DNA of 64,000 bases. It comes from Bradyrhizobium yuanmingense (lineage in GTDB: Bacteria > Pseudomonadota > Alphaproteobacteria > Rhizobiales > Xanthobacteraceae). The stretch is taken from positions 62,001 to 126,000 of the forward strand of contig NZ_FMAE01000002.1 of assembly GCF_900094575.1 (NCBI RefSeq). The letters are read 5' to 3'. Below the pieces are notes generated by a model, which was not told where the DNA came from, searched no databases, and was given only the letters and a program-made list of their open reading frames with translations. Shown piece by piece: positions 9,367-20,326 of this stretch. Made by a program: the position numbers and the translations under genes. The number at the start of each line of letters is the position of its first letter. Position 1 is the first letter of the stretch.

Positions 9367-11930
9367 GCGCCGTGGCCGAATCGTTCGCGAAGCCCAACGC
9401 CGTCGCGCTGTCGCTGCGCTATGCTTTGCGCGAATTGCGCGGCGGCCTGCGCGGCTTCTACGTCTTCATCGCCTGCATCGCGCTCGGCGTGATGGCGATT
9501 GCCGGCGTCGGCTCGGTGTCGGCGAGTCTGAGCGACGGTCTCGCACGCGAGGGCCGCACGCTGCTCGGCGGCGACGTCTCCTTCGTGCTGTTCCAGCGCG
9601 AGGCCAAGCCGGAAGAGATCGCGTTCCTGCGCTCGCGTGGCACGCTGTCGGCGGCTGCGACCTTGCGCGGCATGGCGCGTTCGGCTGACGGCAAGCTGGC
9701 GCTGGTCGAGATGAAGGCGGTCGATAACACCTATCCGATGCTGGGACAGCTGACGCTGGCACCAAAGCTGCCGATGGCCGATCTGCTCGCCGAGCGCGAC
9801 GGCGCGTTCGGCGCCGCGGCCGATCCGACGCTGCTGGCGCGGCTTTCTCTCAAGACCGGCGACCGCGTCACGATCGGGTCCGCAACGTTCCAGATCCGCT
9901 CCACCGTCGAGGCCGAGCCCGACAAGCTCGCCGGCGGCATCGGCTTCGGGCCGCGCTTTCTGATCAGCGAGGCGGCCTTGCGCGCCACCGGCCTGATCCA
10001 GCCCGGCAGCCTGGTGCGCTGGGTCTACCGGGTCAAGCTGCCGGAGGCCGCGAACAACGAGCGCGCCACCGAAGCCTTCATCGCGGATGCGCGCAGCGCC
10101 GCGCCGCAGGCCGGCTGGGAGATCCGCAGCCGCTCCAACGCCTCGCCGCAGCTCGAGCGCAACATCAACCGCTTCACGCAGTTCCTGACGCTCGTCGGCC
10201 TTGCCGCGCTGCTGGTCGGCGGCGTCGGCGTCGCCAATGCCGTCAAGAGTCACATCGACCGCAAGCTCGAGGTGATCGCTGCCTTCAAGGCCGTCGGGGC
10301 CACCGGCCGGGACGTGTTCGGCATCTACCTGGCGCAAGTGGTCCTGCTGGCCGCGATCGGGTCCGTGATCGGCCTGGCGCTCGGCGCCGCGATGCCCTTT
10401 GCGATCGTTGGCCTGTTCGGCAAGCTGTTGCCGCTGCCGGTGGTGCCGGCCGTCCACACCGACGAGCTCGCGCTGTCCTTCCTCTACGGCCTCCTCACCG
10501 CGCTCGCCTTCGGCCTGTGGCCGCTCGCGCGCGTGCACGACGTGCCGGTGGCCGCGCTGTTCCGCGACACCATCAGCTCCGAATGGCACCGGCCGCGCGC
10601 GAGCTATCTCGTGTTCATGGCCGTCGTGATCGCACTCCTCATCGCGGTCGTGATCGGCCTGTCGTTCGACAGGCGCATCGCCGCGGTGTTCGTGGCCTCC
10701 TCAGTGGTCGTGTTCGCCTTGCTGCGCGGCATCGCCGCCCTGCTGATGACGATCGCACGACGGCTGCCACGGACGCGGCTGCCGATGCTGCGGCTTGCGA
10801 TCGCCAACATCCACCGGCCGGGCGCGCTGACGCCGTCCGTCGTGCTGTCGCTGGGACTCGGGCTCGCCGTGCTCGTCACCATCACCCAGATCGACGGCAA
10901 TCTGCGCCGGCAGTTCCTGGCGGCGCTCCCCGACCAGGCGCCATCGTTCTTCTTCATCGACATTCCGAGCGCGCAGGCCGAGCAGTTCGATGGCTATCTG
11001 CGCCAGATCGCCCCCGGCGCCAGGATCGAGGACGTGCCGATGCTGCGCGGACGCATCGTCGCCGCGCGCGGGGTGCGCGCCGAGGAGCTCAAGCCGACCA
11101 CGGATTCCGAATGGGTGCTGCAGAGCGACCGCGGCCTGACCTACACCGCCGAGCTGCCGAAGGGCTCCAAGGTGGTCGAGGGCGAATGGTGGCGCGCCGA
11201 TTATTCCGGCCCGCCGCTGGTCTCGATGGAGAAGAAGATTGCCGACGGGCTCGGCCTCAAGCTCGGCGACGAGGTGGTGGTCAACGTGCTCGGCCGCGAC
11301 ATTCCGGCCAAGATCAGCAATTTGCGCACGATCGACTGGCAGGGTCTCGGCATCAATTTCGTCCTTGTGTTCTCCCCCAACGCCTTCAAGGGCGCGCCGC
11401 ACACCCACATCGCGACGCTGACGGAAGCGGGCGGAAAGGCGGGCGACGGCAAGATCATCAAGGAGGTCGCCGACGCCTATCCGATGGTGACGAGCGTGCG
11501 CGTGCGCGAGGTGATGGAGACGGTCGGCTCCGTGGTCACCAATCTGGCCCTGGCGATCCGTGGCGCCAGCGCCGTGACGCTGATCTCGGCGATCCTGGTG
11601 CTGGGCGGGGCGCTCGCCGCCGGCCACCGCCACCGCGTCTATGATGCGGTGATCCTCAAGACCCTGGGTGCGACGCGGCTGCGGCTGCTCGGCGCCTATG
11701 CCCTCGAATACCTCCTGATCGGCCTTGCCACCGCGGTGTTCGGGGTGATCGCGGGCAGCATCGCGGCCTGGCTGATCGTGACGCGGCTGATGACGCTGAG
11801 CTTCGTCTGGCAGGCCGGCAGCGCCGCCGGCGTGGTCGCCGCCGCGCTGGTCGTGACCGTCGGGCTCGGGCTTGCCGGCACGCTGCTGGCATTGAACAAA
11901 AAGCCGGCGACGGTGTTGCGAAATTTGTGA
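9363..11930 (+). CDS. FtsX-like ABC transporter permease, YbbP type
   Basis: An 855-residue permease with two FtsX/MacB-type membrane units. Helices are visible near residues 25-45, in a cluster at about 265-400 (QFLTLVGLAALLVGGVGVANAV begins it), at about 425-470, and in a C-terminal cluster at about 720-845. Large periplasmic domains lie between them. Size and layout fit YbbP, the partner of YbbA. It overlaps its ATPase by 4 nt. Such transporters do not usually import nutrients; they act in envelope transport or mechanotransmission. Exact function is unknown. Confidence 0.92.
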   Translation: MSAVAESFAKPNAVALSLRYALRELRGGLRGFYVFIACIALGVMAIAGVGSVSASLSDGLAREGRTLLGGDVSFVLFQREAKPEEIAFLRSRGTLSAAATLRGMARSADGKLALVEMKAVDNTYPMLGQLTLAPKLPMADLLAERDGAFGAAADPTLLARLSLKTGDRVTIGSATFQIRSTVEAEPDKLAGGIGFGPRFLISEAALRATGLIQPGSLVRWVYRVKLPEAANNERATEAFIADARSAAPQAGWEIRSRSNASPQLERNINRFTQFLTLVGLAALLVGGVGVANAVKSHIDRKLEVIAAFKAVGATGRDVFGIYLAQVVLLAAIGSVIGLALGAAMPFAIVGLFGKLLPLPVVPAVHTDELALSFLYGLLTALAFGLWPLARVHDVPVAALFRDTISSEWHRPRASYLVFMAVVIALLIAVVIGLSFDRRIAAVFVASSVVVFALLRGIAALLMTIARRLPRTRLPMLRLAIANIHRPGALTPSVVLSLGLGLAVLVTITQIDGNLRRQFLAALPDQAPSFFFIDIPSAQAEQFDGYLRQIAPGARIEDVPMLRGRIVAARGVRAEELKPTTDSEWVLQSDRGLTYTAELPKGSKVVEGEWWRADYSGPPLVSMEKKIADGLGLKLGDEVVVNVLGRDIPAKISNLRTIDWQGLGINFVLVFSPNAFKGAPHTHIATLTEAGGKAGDGKIIKEVADAYPMVTSVRVREVMETVGSVVTNLALAIRGASAVTLISAILVLGGALAAGHRHRVYDAVILKTLGATRLRLLGAYALEYLLIGLATAVFGVIAGSIAAWLIVTRLMTLSFVWQAGSAAGVVAAALVVTVGLGLAGTLLALNKKPATVLRNL

Positions 11931-12210
11931 CAAAATGTAGCGGCGGATCGTGCCGGGCGGAATCGGCCCGGTTTCGGCGATTAACCACGCTACCGGTCAG
12001 CTTCGCGTCAGGATTGACGCCGAGGGCGACATTCAGCCGCGCGTGGAAGGTTGCGGCGAATGTGTTAGTTTCCCACATATCGGATGGGTTCGGAGCCCCG
12101 ATTGTGAGCCAAAATTCAGTCGGCTGGCAGCGGTCTCCGAGATAGAATTTGACGAACCGGCGGCATGGCGACCCTCGTGCCGGACCGGACCAACCAACGG
12201 GAATTCGACC

Positions 12211-13002
12211 ATGTCGGACCTAGACCGTAACTACGCTTCTCCTTTCGGCAGGGCCGCCGGGCGTGTTGACGCCGCGACGGTCGATGCCGGCCTGCGCGCC
12301 TATATGCTGCGCATCTACAACTACATGAGCATTGGCCTGGCCATCACCGGCCTTGCCGCGCTCGGCGTCTACATGGCCGCCGTGACCGACGTTCCGACGG
12401 CGGACGCCGTCCGCGTCGGCAAGGTGTTCCTGACACCGTTCGGCTACGCCATGTTCGTCAGCCCCCTGAAGTGGCTGTTCATCCTGGCGCCGCTCGCGAT
12501 GGTGTTCGTGATCTCGGCGGGCATCAACCGTCTGGCACCCTCGACCGCCCAGATCCTGTTCTGGGTGTTCGCGGCGCTGATGGGCATCTCGCTGTCGTCG
12601 ATCTTCCTGGTGTTCACGCACACCTCGATCGTGCGGGTGTTCTTCATCACCGCGGCGACCTTCGGTGCGCTGAGCCTCTACGGCTACACCACCAAGCGTG
12701 ACCTGACCGGCATGGGCTCGTTCCTGTTCATGGGCCTGATCGGCATCGTTCTCGCCAGCCTGGTGAACCTGTTCCTGGCCAGCTCGATGCTGCAGTTCAT
12801 CGTGTCGGTGGTCGGCGTGCTGGTGTTCTCGGGCCTGACCGCCTGGGATACCCAGCGGCTGAAGAACGACTACATCTACGGCTATGCCTCGGCCGGCGGT
12901 GACGTCGCAGAGCGTTCGGCCATCACCGGCGCACTGTCGCTGTACCTGAACTTCATCAACCTGTTCACGCTGCTGCTGCAGCTCCTCGGCCAGCGCGAGT
13001 AA
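12211..13002 (+). CDS. Bax inhibitor-1/YccA family membrane protein
   Basis: A 263-residue integral membrane protein with a short hydrophilic N-terminus and seven hydrophobic stretches, ending in a helix with LYLNFINLFTLLLQLLG, the family hallmark. The internal motif SGLTAWDTQRLK with the conserved Asp is also typical of BI-1/YccA proteins, which act as pH-sensitive channels or protease modulators at the inner membrane. The frame is open upstream to 11950, but the ATG at 12211 starts the conserved N-terminus. The gene is monocistronic, ending in a strong intrinsic terminator at 13028. The 280 nt upstream hold no gene I can support. Confidence 0.92.
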   Translation: MSDLDRNYASPFGRAAGRVDAATVDAGLRAYMLRIYNYMSIGLAITGLAALGVYMAAVTDVPTADAVRVGKVFLTPFGYAMFVSPLKWLFILAPLAMVFVISAGINRLAPSTAQILFWVFAALMGISLSSIFLVFTHTSIVRVFFITAATFGALSLYGYTTKRDLTGMGSFLFMGLIGIVLASLVNLFLASSMLQFIVSVVGVLVFSGLTAWDTQRLKNDYIYGYASAGGDVAERSAITGALSLYLNFINLFTLLLQLLGQRE

Positions 13003-13027
13003 GCTCTGAGACGAGAGAACGGACACG

Positions 13028-13059
13028 AACCCCGGCCGAAAGGCCGGGGTTTTTGTTTT
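13028..13059 (+). terminator. Intrinsic terminator of the BI-1 gene
   Basis: A 10-bp perfect stem (AACCCCGGCC at 13028-13037 with GGCCGGGGTT at 13042-13051), a GAAA tetraloop and a T-rich tail (TTTTGTTTT) start 25 nt after the stop codon. This is one of the clearest intrinsic terminators in the window. Confidence 0.92.
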
Positions 13060-13077
13060 GAGGGTACGGCCTCTCCC

Positions 13078-13195
13078 CGTCATTGCGAGGAGCTCGCGAC
13101 AAAATTGCGCAGCAATTTTGCGCCGATGCGACGACGCAATGCAGAGCCCCTCCGCAGATGCATTTCTGGATTGCTTCGCTGCGCTCGCAATGACG
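13078..13195. repeat. Palindromic intergenic repeat, family B, copy 1
   Basis: A 118-bp element with terminal inverted repeats CCGTCATTGCGAG and CTCGCAATGACGG. It contains an internal AAAATTGCGCAGCAATTTT hairpin and a CTGGATTGCTTCG segment. It lies directly in front of the GNAT gene. Related copies are at 36107 and 58991. Confidence 0.85.
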
Positions 13196-13252
13196 GGTGT
13201 GGAGGCAGCGCAGCCTCTTCCGGCCCCTCAGGGAACGCTCTATCCTTCCCCC

Positions 13253-13783
13253 ATGTCCGCACCCGATATCAGGCCCACCACCGAGGCCGACCTCCCCGCC
13301 GTCACCGCCATCTACCAGCAGGCCGTCCGCGAGGGCACGGCGACGTTCGAGCTGGAGCCGCCCGACCTCTCGGAAATGACGCGCCGCTATCGCGCGCTGA
13401 TCGACGGCGGCTATCCCTATTTCGTCGCCATGCTGGACGGCCGCGTGGCCGGCTATGCCTATGCCGGCGCCTACCGGCCGCGGCCCGCCTATCGCTTCAC
13501 GGTGGAGAACTCGATCTATCTCGATCCGTCCTTCCACCGCCGCGGCGTAGGCTCAATGCTGCTGGAACGGCTGATCGTCGAATGCGAGGCGCGCGGCTTC
13601 CGCCAGATGATCGCTGTCATCGGCGATTCCGCCAATGCCGGATCGATCGGCGTGCACACGAGGTGCGGCTTCAAGATGATCGGCACGCATCCCAGTGTCG
13701 GGCTGAAATTCGGCCGCTGGCTGGACACCGTGATGATGCAACGCGACCTCGGCGAGGGCGCAAGCACGGTGCCGGGGAAGTAG
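13253..13783 (+). CDS. GNAT N-acetyltransferase, phosphinothricin acetyltransferase-like
   Basis: A 176-residue single-domain acetyltransferase that transfers acetyl from acetyl-CoA to an amine. The N-terminus IRPTTEADLPAVTAIY and the acetyl-CoA loop HRRGVGSMLLERLI (about residues 97-110) define the GNAT fold. The motif set, including FRQMIAVIGDSANAGSIG and the GF.MIGTH ending, matches the PAT/Bar subgroup (phosphinothricin or methionine-sulfoximine acetyltransferases). The natural substrate may be another amino-acid analogue. The frame is open upstream through a family B repeat, but the first ATG outside the repeat is at 13253. Family A and B repeats flank the gene. Confidence 0.88.
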   Translation: MSAPDIRPTTEADLPAVTAIYQQAVREGTATFELEPPDLSEMTRRYRALIDGGYPYFVAMLDGRVAGYAYAGAYRPRPAYRFTVENSIYLDPSFHRRGVGSMLLERLIVECEARGFRQMIAVIGDSANAGSIGVHTRCGFKMIGTHPSVGLKFGRWLDTVMMQRDLGEGASTVPGK

Positions 13784-13789
13784 TTCATC

Positions 13790-13917
13790 CGTCATTCCGG
13801 GGCGATGCGCAGCATCGAACCCGGAATCCATTGAACGGCAGGGGCGGTGGAGGGATGGATTCTCGGGTGCGCAATTGCGCACCATAGCTCGCGACTTCGT
13901 CGCGCCCCGGAATGACG
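13790..13917. repeat. Palindromic intergenic repeat, family A, copy 2
   Basis: A 128-bp element with ends CGTCATTCCGGGGCG and CGCCCCGGAATGACG, longer in the middle than copy 1. It fills the space between the convergent GNAT and DUF2794 genes, where it could act as a bidirectional transcription stop. Confidence 0.85.
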
Positions 13918-13930
13918 ATCGATGGTTCGG

Positions 13931-14302
13931 CTACACCACCGCCAGTTTGCGATCGATCACCAGCAGCACCCGCTCGAGCTCGTGGCCGCGACGCAGGATC
14001 AGGCCGGTCGCCGAGATCACGCTGTACATGCCCTGCTTGCGTGCCAGGCGCGGGTCCTTCTCGATGCGATAGATCGGCACTTCCGAGGCGCGGCGATAGA
14101 CCGAGAACACGGCGCGGTCCTTCAGGAAGTCGATGGCATAATCGCGCCATTCGCCGTCGGCGACCATGCGGCCGTAGAGATTGAGAATCCGGTGCAGCTC
14201 GAGCCGGTTGAACGTCACCCGGTTCGGCTGCGCAAGCGCCGCGGCAGGACGCGCCGCCGCGCGCTGCTCGCTCGGGTCGGCATCCTCCGACGTCAGACTC
14301 AT
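13931..14302 (-). CDS. DUF2794 family protein
   Basis: A 123-residue cytosolic protein of a family largely confined to alphaproteobacteria, with no known function. After a variable, alanine-rich first 27 residues comes the conserved core: NRLELHRILNLYGRMVADGEWRDYAIDF, then RRASEVPIYRIEKDPRL and a C-terminal GHELERVLLVIDRKL. No catalytic motif is visible. GGAGGCG lies just upstream of the ATG at 14302. It is convergent with the GNAT gene, with only a repeat between them. Family assignment is from recalled motifs and is fairly secure. Confidence 0.85.
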   Translation of the reverse strand: MSLTSEDADPSEQRAAARPAAALAQPNRVTFNRLELHRILNLYGRMVADGEWRDYAIDFLKDRAVFSVYRRASEVPIYRIEKDPRLARKQGMYSVISATGLILRRGHELERVLLVIDRKLAVV

Positions 14303-14508
14303 GGGAAGCGCCTCCTCATCGCACGGCTACCCGCGTCCGCCAAGATCGTCCCGGAACCGCGTTCGTGACAATTGCATGATTGCGCCAACCGTTCCGCATC
14401 GCAAGGGGCTCGACCCATCGAATCGGCGTCGCATCAGGGCACACGCAAGGGTGGAACTCCGTCGCGGCAAACCGTCACGGGATCGTTAGCAGGAATCATA
14501 GTATCGCC

Positions 14509-14673
14509 GCTTTTCCGCCAACCGCCTGCCGCCCTGCACTGCGAAAAGGGTGACGTGCGTTGACCCGGTCCTTTCGGTTCCGGATTCCTCAGCCCCCAGC
14601 CCCCCGGGGTCGAACAGGATCGGGTCTGTACGCACGACAAGGAGGGCCAACGCAAGTTGGTCCTTTTTTGTTT
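14509..14673 (+). ncRNA. Candidate structured small RNA of unknown family
   Basis: No convincing coding frame explains this stretch, yet it can fold into three consecutive hairpins. The first is an imperfect CTTTTCCGC/GCGAAAAG pairing around 14510-14548. The second is a long composite stem, CGTGCGT at 14554-14560 with ACGCACG at 14630-14636 continuing as GACCCGGTCC at 14562-14571 with GGATCGGGTC at 14617-14626. The third is a 13-bp hairpin with a T6 tail at 14639-14673. That architecture suggests an independent RNA of about 120-170 nt. I could not identify a family: the usual SRP RNA, 6S and tmRNA landmarks are absent. No clear promoter was found; the 5' end is a guess. Confidence 0.4.
14639..14673 (+). 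terminator. Intrinsic terminator at the end of the candidate RNA
   Basis: AAGGAGGGCCAAC pairs with GTTGGTCCTTTTT over 13 bp with three G-U pairs, closed by a GCAA tetraloop and followed by a T-rich tail (TTTTTTGTTTG). No protein gene ends near it on the plus strand, so it probably terminates the RNA above. Confidence 0.75.
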
Positions 14674-14699
14674 GTGCCGAGATGTTTCCGGGTCTGCCT

Positions 14700-14801
14700 T
14701 CATTCCGGGGCGCGCGAAGCGCGAGCCCGGAATCCATTTACCATCACACAAGCTGAGAAATGGATTCCGGGTTCGCGCCAAGAGGCGCGCCCCGGAATGA
14801 C
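14700..14801. repeat. Palindromic intergenic repeat, family A, copy 3
   Basis: About 102 bp with ends TCATTCCGGGGCGCGCG and CGCGCCCCGGAATGA and nested AGCCCGGAATCCAT and ATGGATTCCGGGT arms, very close in sequence to copy 1. It lies just beyond the DUF1223 gene and 26 nt after the candidate RNA terminator. Confidence 0.85.
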
Positions 14802-14832
14802 GAGCATCAATTGCTGAGACGTTCTGCCTGCT

Positions 14833-15609
14833 TCAATGCAGGGACGTGTAGGCCGCACCCAGCATCGGGCCCGGTCTCTCGCGGCTGCCGTCCTGGATGT
14901 AGACCACCGCGCCGTCGACGCCGTCGCGCGTGAGGTTCTCGATCGGCACCGTCCAGCTCTCCGGACGGCCGGTCCAGTCGCCGACCTTGAGCAGGCTGCG
15001 TACCACATTGTGATAGGTGACCTGCTGTCCCTTGTTCTCGCCGCGGGTGATCGCGATCGGCACCGACTTCGCGATCGAGCAGATCCAGACCTCGCCGCGC
15101 GAGACCGTGGGCTCCTTGCTTGCGGCTACCGACACGTTGATCTGCTTGCCCGAGAGTGACATCGTCACCGGCACGCTCATCACGCCAGTGCCCTTGTCGG
15201 TCTTGCCGATCGCGTTCTCGATGCCGGTGCGATCGCTGCCGATGACATGGGTGGAGCCGTTGACCACGACCTGCGGCGTGTAGACCTCGCGGTCGCCGCG
15301 CATGCGCGAATAGGCACGCTGCCGTGCAGAGAAGCGCGAATCCGCCAGCGTGTCCTTCCAGCCGAGATAGTCCCAATAATCGATCGGCATGCTCAGCGCG
15401 ATGACCGAGGGGTCCTTGGAGAGATCGCCGATGATCTGGTCGGCGGGCGGGCAGGAGGAGCAGCCCTGCGAGGTGAACAATTCGACGACGGCGCGGGGTT
15501 CAGCTTCGGCAGGACGAATGACGGCGATGATCGCACATATGCCGAGAGCTCCCGACCAGAGGGCGCCGGACCAACGTGGAATCAGATGGGAAGCCGTCAT
15601 TGTCGTCAT
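14833..15609 (-). CDS. DUF1223 domain protein, secreted thioredoxin-like
   Basis: A 258-residue protein with an N-terminal hydrophobic signal (about residues 13-36, ending PAEAEP). The core then starts VVELFTSQGCSSCPPADQ with a CSSC pair at C50 and C53, which defines DUF1223, a thioredoxin-fold family of rhizobia and relatives. Further conserved parts are DYWDYLGWKDTLA and YTPQVVVNG. The Cys pair suggests periplasmic redox activity, but no enzyme has been defined for the family as far as I know. It stands alone on the minus strand downstream of acnA, with a hairpin between them. Confidence 0.88.
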   Translation of the reverse strand: MTTMTASHLIPRWSGALWSGALGICAIIAVIRPAEAEPRAVVELFTSQGCSSCPPADQIIGDLSKDPSVIALSMPIDYWDYLGWKDTLADSRFSARQRAYSRMRGDREVYTPQVVVNGSTHVIGSDRTGIENAIGKTDKGTGVMSVPVTMSLSGKQINVSVAASKEPTVSRGEVWICSIAKSVPIAITRGENKGQQVTYHNVVRSLLKVGDWTGRPESWTVPIENLTRDGVDGAVVYIQDGSRERPGPMLGAAYTSLH

Positions 15610-15763
15610 GTCGAACGCCGCACACCGTTGCTCTCAGGGGGAAATCTTATCGCCGGATGGTCACCGTAGTCTTACGGGGCGCGGTACATTCATCCATCCG
15701 GGCCACCGTCCAAAGGGAGGTTTTCCGCCGGGCGGGCCCATCTGAAGCGTACCGCAAACGCGC

Positions 15764-15790
15764 GAAGGCGGCCTTTGATAGGCCGCCTTC
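15764..15790 (-). terminator. Hairpin downstream of acnA
   Basis: A perfect 10-bp stem (GAAGGCGGCC at 15764-15773 with GGCCGCCTTC at 15781-15790) with a 7-nt loop, 51 nt beyond the acnA stop codon. The following tract in the acnA direction is not clearly U-rich, so termination may be weak or the hairpin may stabilise the mRNA end. Confidence 0.55.
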
Positions 15791-15840
15791 GTTAAGGCTT
15801 CTACTCACTTCGCAGTGAGCCATCATTCACAAATCCGCGT

Positions 15841-18561
<2,721 letters not shown>

Positions 18562-18584
18562 GTAGGAGATCCCAATTGCTAGTT

Positions 18585-18600
18585 ATACCCGGCAGGGTAT
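18585..18600. promoter_or_regulatory. Inverted repeat upstream of acnA
   Basis: ATACCC-GGCA-GGGTAT is a perfect 6-bp inverted repeat with a 4-nt spacer, 24-39 nt upstream of the acnA ATG. It overlaps a TATAAC hexamer on the minus strand that could be the -10 element, so it may be an operator. No good -35 was found. Confidence 0.3.
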
Positions 18601-18778
18601 TTTAACACCGTCAGCGTATCAGGCTGGGCCGCTTGCAGGGGCAGGTTGAGTTGCTGCATCAAGTAGTTCCGGGCTTATAGAAGCTTTCTAACCGCGCCGC
18701 CACAGCCACTATCGTGCCGCAGCAATTCGCGAGCCAAAAATTCCCATGCGCTACCCCAAGATTTCCTGAGGCCCGGCT

Positions 18779-19405
18779 GTGAGCGGACTGAACCAAGGCG
18801 ACATGCGGCTGTCAGGTCACGGGCTGAGATGCGTGCGGGGCGGGCGCGAGGTGTTCGCCGGGCTCGATTTCGCGGCCGGGTCGGGCGAGGCCGTGGCTGT
18901 GGTCGGCCGCAATGGATCGGGCAAGACCTCGCTGCTGCGGCTGATCGCGGGCCTGCTCGTTCCGGCCGCCGGGACGATCGCGCTGGAGGGGGGCCATAGT
19001 GAGCTGACCTTGGCGGAGCAGTGCCACTATCTCGGCCATCGCGATGCCCTGAAGCCGGCGCTGAGCGTGGCCGAAAACCTGACGTTTTGGGCTGATTTTC
19101 TCGGCGGCGAGCTTTTCGATGCCGTCGAGAGCCTTGCCAAGGTGGGGCTCGACCACGCCATCCATCTGCCCGCCGGATTCCTGTCCGCGGGACAGCGCCG
19201 CCGGCTCTCGCTGGCGCGGCTGCTGACGGTCCGCCGCCCGGTCTGGCTCCTGGACGAGCCGACCAATGCGCTTGATGTCGCCGGTCAGGACATGTTCGCC
19301 GGCCTGATGCGCGAGCATCTGGCCGGCGGCGGCATGATCGTCGCGGCGACGCATGCCCCGCTCGGGATCGAATCGCGGGAGCTGCGGATCGGGGGTGTGG
19401 CGTGA
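18779..19405 (+). CDS. ccmA: Cytochrome c maturation ATP-binding protein CcmA
   Basis: CcmA is the ATPase of the CcmABCD complex, which releases holo-CcmE so that heme can be delivered to apocytochromes c at the periplasmic face. The 208-residue product has Walker [10 protein letters not shown] (43-51), signature LSAGQRRR (135-142) and Walker B VWLLDEP (155-161). The chosen GTG start follows a TGAGG ribosome-binding site; an ATG at 18803 is an alternative. ccmB does not follow directly as usual: 235 nt with a family E repeat intervene. Divergent acnA lies upstream. Confidence 0.95.
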   Translation: MSGLNQGDMRLSGHGLRCVRGGREVFAGLDFAAGSGEAVAVVGRNGSGKTSLLRLIAGLLVPAAGTIALEGGHSELTLAEQCHYLGHRDALKPALSVAENLTFWADFLGGELFDAVESLAKVGLDHAIHLPAGFLSAGQRRRLSLARLLTVRRPVWLLDEPTNALDVAGQDMFAGLMREHLAGGGMIVAATHAPLGIESRELRIGGVA

Positions 19406-19445
19406 AGTTCAGGCACCCTCAGTTTTCCAAGCGGCCGGGCTCGGC

Positions 19446-19580
19446 TCTCCCCGTTCCCTCGCCTCTCCCGCGTACGGGAGAGGCGGGCGCGGAGCGCCGA
19501 GAGAGGGTTCTCTCCTCTGGGGGAGTCGTCGTTGTCGAGACACCCTCTCCCCACCCCTCCCCCGCAGGCGGGGGAGGGAG
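19446..19580. repeat. Intergenic repeat, family E, copy 2, inside the ccm cluster
   Basis: About 135 bp with GCCTCTCCCGCGTACGGGAGAGGC and CCCTCCCCCGCAGGCGGGGGAGGG-type hairpins, in opposite halves separated by GAGAGGGTTCTC and ACCCTCTCC blocks. It occupies the gap between ccmA and ccmB and adds strong hairpins to the transcript there. Confidence 0.75.
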
Positions 19581-19640
19581 CGCACCGCACCCGGAGCTCC
19601 AGCCCGGCTCCCACGTCCGCTCCGCGGGGAGAGCCGCCCC

Positions 19641-20309
19641 ATGACCGCCCTTGCCGCCCTCATCCGCCGGGACATCCGCATCGCGCTCCGCGTCGGCGGC
19701 GGGGCCTTGATTGGCGTCTTGTTCTTCCTGACCGTGGTGGTGCTGATGCCGTTCGCGGTCGGGCCGGATTTGGCGCTGCTGTCGCGGCTGGGACCTGCGA
19801 TCCTCTGGCTCGGCGCCCTGCTCGCGAGCCTGCTGACCCTCGACCGGCTGTTCATGGCCGACCATGAGGACGGCTCGCTCGACCTGATCACGATGAGCCG
19901 GACGCCGCTGGAACTCGCCTGCGCCGCCAAGGCGCTGGCGCATTGGCTCGCCGCCGGCCTGCCGCTGATTGTCGCAACCCCCGTGCTCGGCCTGTTGCTC
20001 AACCTCGACATGATCGCCACGGCCGCGGTGGCGCTGACGCTGCTGGCGGGCACTCCGGCGCTGACCTTCACCGGCATGATCGGCGCGGCGCTGGCGGTGA
20101 CGCTGCATCGCGGCGGGCTGTTGATGGCGGTGCTGGTGCTGCCGCTGTCGATTCCCGTGCTGATTTTCGGCGTTGCGGCCTCGCAGGCGGTGATCGTCGG
20201 CCCGATGACTTTCGGCGCGCCGTTCTCGATCCTGTGCGCACTGTCGCTGGTCAGCCTCGTGATCGGCCCGTTCGCGGCCGCAGCAAGCCTGCGGCATGGC
20301 CTCGACTGA
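19641..20309 (+). CDS. ccmB: Heme exporter protein CcmB
   Basis: CcmB is the six-helix membrane partner of CcmA. The 222-residue product starts MTALAALIRRDIRIALRVGG, followed by hydrophobic segments near residues 20-40, 48-65, 95-115, 120-145, 155-180 and 192-215, as expected. The segment DRLFMADHEDGSLDL is a family landmark. A longer in-frame extension runs back through the repeat element into the end of ccmA, but the ATG at 19641 matches the family start. A FixK-like site lies 18 nt beyond the stop codon, before ccmC. Confidence 0.95.
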   Translation: MTALAALIRRDIRIALRVGGGALIGVLFFLTVVVLMPFAVGPDLALLSRLGPAILWLGALLASLLTLDRLFMADHEDGSLDLITMSRTPLELACAAKALAHWLAAGLPLIVATPVLGLLLNLDMIATAAVALTLLAGTPALTFTGMIGAALAVTLHRGGLLMAVLVLPLSIPVLIFGVAASQAVIVGPMTFGAPFSILCALSLVSLVIGPFAAAASLRHGLD

Positions 20310-20326
20310 GATGGGCTCGACGGACC

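Noticed and set aside
9096..10589. A 497-codon minus-strand frame opposite the ABC transporter genes
   Set aside because: Shadow frame; the plus-strand genes have Walker motifs and FtsX-type helices, and the antisense product has low-complexity composition only.
14509..14673. Identification of the candidate RNA as 6S, SRP or tmRNA
   Set aside because: The conserved SRP loop and tmRNA ends are missing, and in rhizobia 6S RNA is usually near a formyltetrahydrofolate cyclo-ligase gene, which is not here. Only a family-less candidate can be claimed.
18626..18690. FixK-like sequence TTGAGTTGCTGCATCAA in the acnA-ccmA gap
   Set aside because: The half-sites are 9 nt apart instead of 6, so it does not fit the known dyad.
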